DNA of 64,000 nt from contig NZ_CP029378.1 in assembly GCF_003268675.1 (NCBI RefSeq), positions 558,001 to 622,000 of the forward strand. Reading direction: 5' to 3'. Shown piece by piece: positions 61,493 to 64,000 of this stretch; the stretch's first letter is position 1, and every line of letters begins with the position of its first letter. Under the pieces are notes generated by a model. The model did not search any database and was not told where the DNA came from. It saw nothing but the letters and a program-made list of their open reading frames with translations. A program made the translations under genes and the position numbers. The DNA comes from Streptomyces bacillaris. Lineage in GTDB: Bacteria; Actinomycetota; Actinomycetes; Streptomycetales; Streptomycetaceae.

Positions 61493-62790
61493 CGGGGGAA
61501 TTCCGTATCCAGGGGCTGGGCATCTACCGGCTCACCGAAGAGTTCGGCACTCCGCTCTATCTGTACGACGGGGACGTGCTGCGCACACAGTTCGAGGGGC
61601 TGCGCACCCCGCTGCACCCGGCGCTGGAGATGTTCTTCTCGCTCAAGGCCAACCCGAACGTCTCGGTCTGCGCCCTGCTCCGCTCGCTGGGCGCCCGCGC
61701 CGAGGTCTCCTCGATGGCCGAGCTGGTTACCGCGCTGCGGGCCGGGGTCCCGGCGCACGACATCATCTTCCTCGGGCCAGGGAAGAGCCGGGAGGAGATC
61801 GCCGCCTGTCTCACCGAAGGCATCCTGGCCACCGTCGTGGAGTCCTTCGAGGAACTGGCACTGGTCGACGAACTCGCCGCCGAGCACGGCGTGCAGGCCC
61901 CGGTCGCCCTGCGGGTCAACCCGGGTTTCGCGGTCAAGGGCTCCGGTCTCACCATGGGCGGCAAGCCCCGCCAGTTCGGCATCGACGAGGAGCAGGTCCT
62001 CGCCACCGAGGGGCTGGCCGAGCGGCACCCGCACGTCCGGCTCATGGGCGTCCACGCCTATCTGGGCACCCGCATCCTCGACGAAGACGTCATCGTCGAG
62101 AACTCCGCGCGCATCCTGGACCTCGCGGAGCGGGTCTCCGAACAGCTGGGCTTCGCCCTCGAACTCGTCGACGTGGGCGGGGGCCTGGGCGTCGGCTACT
62201 TCGAGAAGGAGCGGGACCTGGACCCGAAGGTCCTGGCCGACGGCCTCAACCCGCTGATCGAAACCTTCACCCGAGCCCACCCCACCACGCGGCTGCTGCT
62301 GGAGCTGGGCCGCTACCTGACGGCCCCGGCGGGCACCTATGTGGTCCGGGTCCGCTATGTGAAGACCTCCCTGGGCGAGAACTTCGCCGTCGCGGACGGA
62401 GGCACCAACCACCACATGGCCGCCGTCGGCATCGGCTCCTTCGTCAAACGCAACTTCCCGATGCGGCTCCTCAACCGCCTCGACGAGCCCGCCGACCAAC
62501 CCTGGGTGGTCACCGGCCCCCTCTGCACCCCCAACGACACCCTCGGCAAGAACGTTTCGCTGCCGCCCGTCCGGGCCGGGGACCTCATCGGGGTCGACCG
62601 CTCCGGCGCCTACGGCCCCACCGCCTCTCCCGTCTTCTTCCTCAGCCACGGCTACCCGGCGGAAGTGCTCGTGGACGGCGGCCGGGCCCATCTGGTCCGG
62701 GACCGCGACACCACCGACGACCTGCTGGGCCGCCAGCACCGCTACGACCCTCCGGCCGCCGGGGCCGGGGCATCCACCGAAGGAAAGTGA
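61489..62790 (+). CDS. PLP-dependent decarboxylase of the DAP/ornithine group, BtrK-like
   Basis: A 433-residue fold-type III decarboxylase. The PLP lysine is Lys53 in FFSLKANPN; other motifs are VHAYLGTRI, DVGGGLGVGY, LELGRYLTAPAG and GPLCTPND with the inter-subunit Cys. Family members decarboxylate diaminopimelate, ornithine or lysine; BtrK instead acts on gamma-glutamyl-carrier protein to give 4-aminobutyryl-carrier protein. Context (ATP-grasp before, carrier protein after) favours the carrier-bound substrate. The ATG overlaps the ligase stop. Confidence 0.85.
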   Translation: MTGEFRIQGLGIYRLTEEFGTPLYLYDGDVLRTQFEGLRTPLHPALEMFFSLKANPNVSVCALLRSLGARAEVSSMAELVTALRAGVPAHDIIFLGPGKSREEIAACLTEGILATVVESFEELALVDELAAEHGVQAPVALRVNPGFAVKGSGLTMGGKPRQFGIDEEQVLATEGLAERHPHVRLMGVHAYLGTRILDEDVIVENSARILDLAERVSEQLGFALELVDVGGGLGVGYFEKERDLDPKVLADGLNPLIETFTRAHPTTRLLLELGRYLTAPAGTYVVRVRYVKTSLGENFAVADGGTNHHMAAVGIGSFVKRNFPMRLLNRLDEPADQPWVVTGPLCTPNDTLGKNVSLPPVRAGDLIGVDRSGAYGPTASPVFFLSHGYPAEVLVDGGRAHLVRDRDTTDDLLGRQHRYDPPAAGAGASTEGK

Positions 62791-62795
62791 CCACC

Positions 62796-63050
62796 ATGTC
62801 CGACCTCACCCGCACCACCGTCGTCACCCGGATCAACGAGTCGCTCGGCCATGTCCTCCAGCGCGAGCTGGAACCCGCCGACGAGTCGCCCCGCCTCTTC
62901 GACGACCTCGGCCTGGACTCCACCAGCGTGCTGGAGCTGCTGATGCGGCTGGAGGACGAACTCGGCATCGAGTTCGACACCGACTCGCTGGAGCAGCACC
63001 ACTTCGACAGCGTCGGCACCCTCGCCGACTATGTGATCGAGCAGGCCTGA
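62796..63050 (+). CDS. Acyl carrier protein 2, BtrI-like
   Basis: An 84-residue carrier protein with the phosphopantetheine site DDLGLDSTSVLELLM (Ser about 42) and the tail HFDSVGTLADYV. The DST-S-V-L-E-L pattern and conserved C-terminus resemble BtrI, the carrier protein on which glutamate is loaded and decarboxylated in butirosin biosynthesis. ATG 62796 is used; GTG 62787 overlaps the previous stop and would add three residues. It is distinct from the carrier protein at 58880, so the operon has separate carriers for lipid and amino-acyl chains. Confidence 0.88.
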   Translation: MSDLTRTTVVTRINESLGHVLQRELEPADESPRLFDDLGLDSTSVLELLMRLEDELGIEFDTDSLEQHHFDSVGTLADYVIEQA

Positions 63051-63053
63051 CCC

Positions 63054-63965
63054 ATGTATCTGAGCGCCGCGGCCACCCCGGCCGCACCCCCCGGGCCGGG
63101 CCCGGTCCGGCTGCCCCTGCGGGTGCGGGGGATCACGGCCCGGCGCTTCGGGCCCGGCCGGCGGTTCGTCCGGGGGCCGGTGCCCTGGCTGGAGCAGTAC
63201 TTCGCCGACCTCGCCGGAATCTACGACGTGGGGCTGCGCCCCGGCTTCCTGGAGACCACCACACGGAACAGCTACGCGGAGATGGCGGCCGAAACAGCGC
63301 TCGCGCTCGGCCCGTTCGACGGTCCGGTCGACCTGCTGACCACCGCGCACGCCGTCGAGGACTCCGACATGGAACGCTCCCCCACCGGCCACGTCTGCGA
63401 GCTGCTCCCGGGCGACCCGCTGCCGCTCGGGGTGAGCGACCAGGGGTCGGCGGCGCCCTTCACAGCGCTGCGGCTGACCAGCGCGTACGTACGTCCCGGC
63501 GGGCTCGGCCGGGCGGTCCTGATCGCCCTGGACCAGTCCAGCCGGCCGTACGCGGCCCCCGTACCGCCGGATCGGGAGGTGACCGCCGACTGCGCGGTGG
63601 GGCTGTGGCTGACCGCCGACGAGGACGCCGACACCCGGCTGGCCCAGTGGACCGGCGTACGGCCGGAGGCGGTGGCCGGGCTGCTGTCCGCTGCCCTCGC
63701 CCCGGAACCCGCGCCCGGGGTGCTGCTCGCCGGTGCGGGTGTGGACCCGGGCCGGGACCTGCCCGGCCACGCCGAGAGCGCCGGGAGGCTGGTCACCACC
63801 GGCCGGGGACTGCCCTGCACCGGGGTGTGGGAGAACCTCGCTCGGCTGCAACCCTCCCCAGGTGACGGGTCGTTGCGCGTGACCGTCGTCGAGTACGAGC
63901 GGGCGCTCGGCCATCTCTGCCTCTGCTCGCTGACCCTGTATCCGCGGGAAGAGGAGGGCCGATGA
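63054..63965 (+). CDS. Unassigned protein, possibly a thiolase-fold protein lacking the active-site Cys
   Basis: A 303-residue protein that I cannot assign firmly. The segment VSDQGSAAPFTALRLTSAYV followed by a hydrophobic strand (GRAVLIALDQS) is laid out like the nucleophile helix and following strand of KAS III enzymes, but Ser stands where Cys would be. The C-terminus ends in strands VTVVEYERALGHLCLCSL. It could be a non-catalytic partner of the KAS III-like enzyme at 59161. Three bp separate it from carrier protein 2; its stop overlaps the next ATG. Confidence 0.6.
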   Translation: MYLSAAATPAAPPGPGPVRLPLRVRGITARRFGPGRRFVRGPVPWLEQYFADLAGIYDVGLRPGFLETTTRNSYAEMAAETALALGPFDGPVDLLTTAHAVEDSDMERSPTGHVCELLPGDPLPLGVSDQGSAAPFTALRLTSAYVRPGGLGRAVLIALDQSSRPYAAPVPPDREVTADCAVGLWLTADEDADTRLAQWTGVRPEAVAGLLSAALAPEPAPGVLLAGAGVDPGRDLPGHAESAGRLVTTGRGLPCTGVWENLARLQPSPGDGSLRVTVVEYERALGHLCLCSLTLYPREEEGR

Positions 63966-64000
63966 CCACCACCCACGACGGAGTCCGGCGCACCGCGCGC
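63962..64000 (+). CDS. Start of the next operon gene, cut by the window edge
   Basis: An ATG at 63962 overlaps the stop of the preceding gene (ATGA), the same coupling seen throughout this operon. Only 13 codons (MTTTHDGVRRTAR) are visible, too few to name a product. Confidence 0.6.
   Translation, partial: MTTTHDGVRRTAR

Noticed and set aside
61489..62790. lysA, the lysine-biosynthesis diaminopimelate decarboxylase
   Set aside because: The fold fits, but the gene is coupled inside an operon with an ATP-grasp ligase and a carrier protein, so a dedicated role is more likely.

Overview
The window is high-GC DNA with the codon use, gene overlaps and gene families of a Streptomyces (or close relative) chromosome: type I PKS, SpoIIE-type phosphatase, DUF574 and DUF3040 proteins, decayed VMAP and ALF-repeat loci. 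I read it as two secondary-metabolite clusters, each cut by a window edge, separated by a broken conflict locus, a secreted-protein cassette, a mobile-element graveyard with a tRNA-linked integrase, and ordinary chromosomal genes.

Region by region. (1) 1-12094: start of a modular type I PKS (loading AT-ACP, then KS-AT-KR-ACP, then the next KS), followed by 5-aminolevulinate synthase, an amide synthetase-like ligase and an acyl-CoA ligase. Those three enzymes form the known set for the C5N unit (2-amino-3-hydroxycyclopent-2-enone). The product is probably a C5N-capped polyketide of bafilomycin-B1 or annimycin type. The amide synthetase gene carries a rare TTA codon. (2) 12229-16818: a Trypco2 / trypsin-VMAP-C / MoxR / vWA conflict-type operon, damaged by a frameshift, a nonsense codon and a deletion, and ending in a fused remnant of a response-regulator gene. 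(3) 16818-18600: two IS5-type elements lying end to end. (4) 19382-27691: a co-directional cassette of exported ALF-repeat and lectin proteins ending in a 1359-residue toxin-like protein with a frameshifted C-terminus and a small S1-like partner. (5) 27762-33240: a dipeptidase pseudogene, remnants of IS256, ISL3 and IS630 elements, a truncated recombinase, and an intact integrase next to tRNA-Pro(GGG). (6) 33474-52839: ordinary chromosome, including an AAA regulator-like protein, lutABC, a two-component pair, phospholipase C, an old-yellow-enzyme homologue, a frameshifted SpoIIE phosphatase and a DUF574 methyltransferase. (7) 53589-64000: a tightly coupled operon with a fatty acyl-AMP ligase, two large acyl-CoA dehydrogenases, two carrier proteins, a KAS III-like enzyme, an ATP-grasp ligase, a PLP decarboxylase and a thiolase-fold-like protein. 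The ligase, decarboxylase and second carrier protein resemble the BtrJ, BtrK and BtrI set of butirosin, which builds 4-aminobutyryl-carrier protein from glutamate. The FAAL and dehydrogenases resemble the unsaturated lipid starter sets of ramoplanin and enduracidin. I do not know a described pathway with this combination, and it is the most interesting intact system here.

Several genes carry one-base slips in short homopolymer runs (12487, 27149, 30659, 50851). Some may be sequencing errors rather than mutations, so the broken/intact calls at those genes depend on read quality. All functions are inferred from motifs read by eye; no database search was run.
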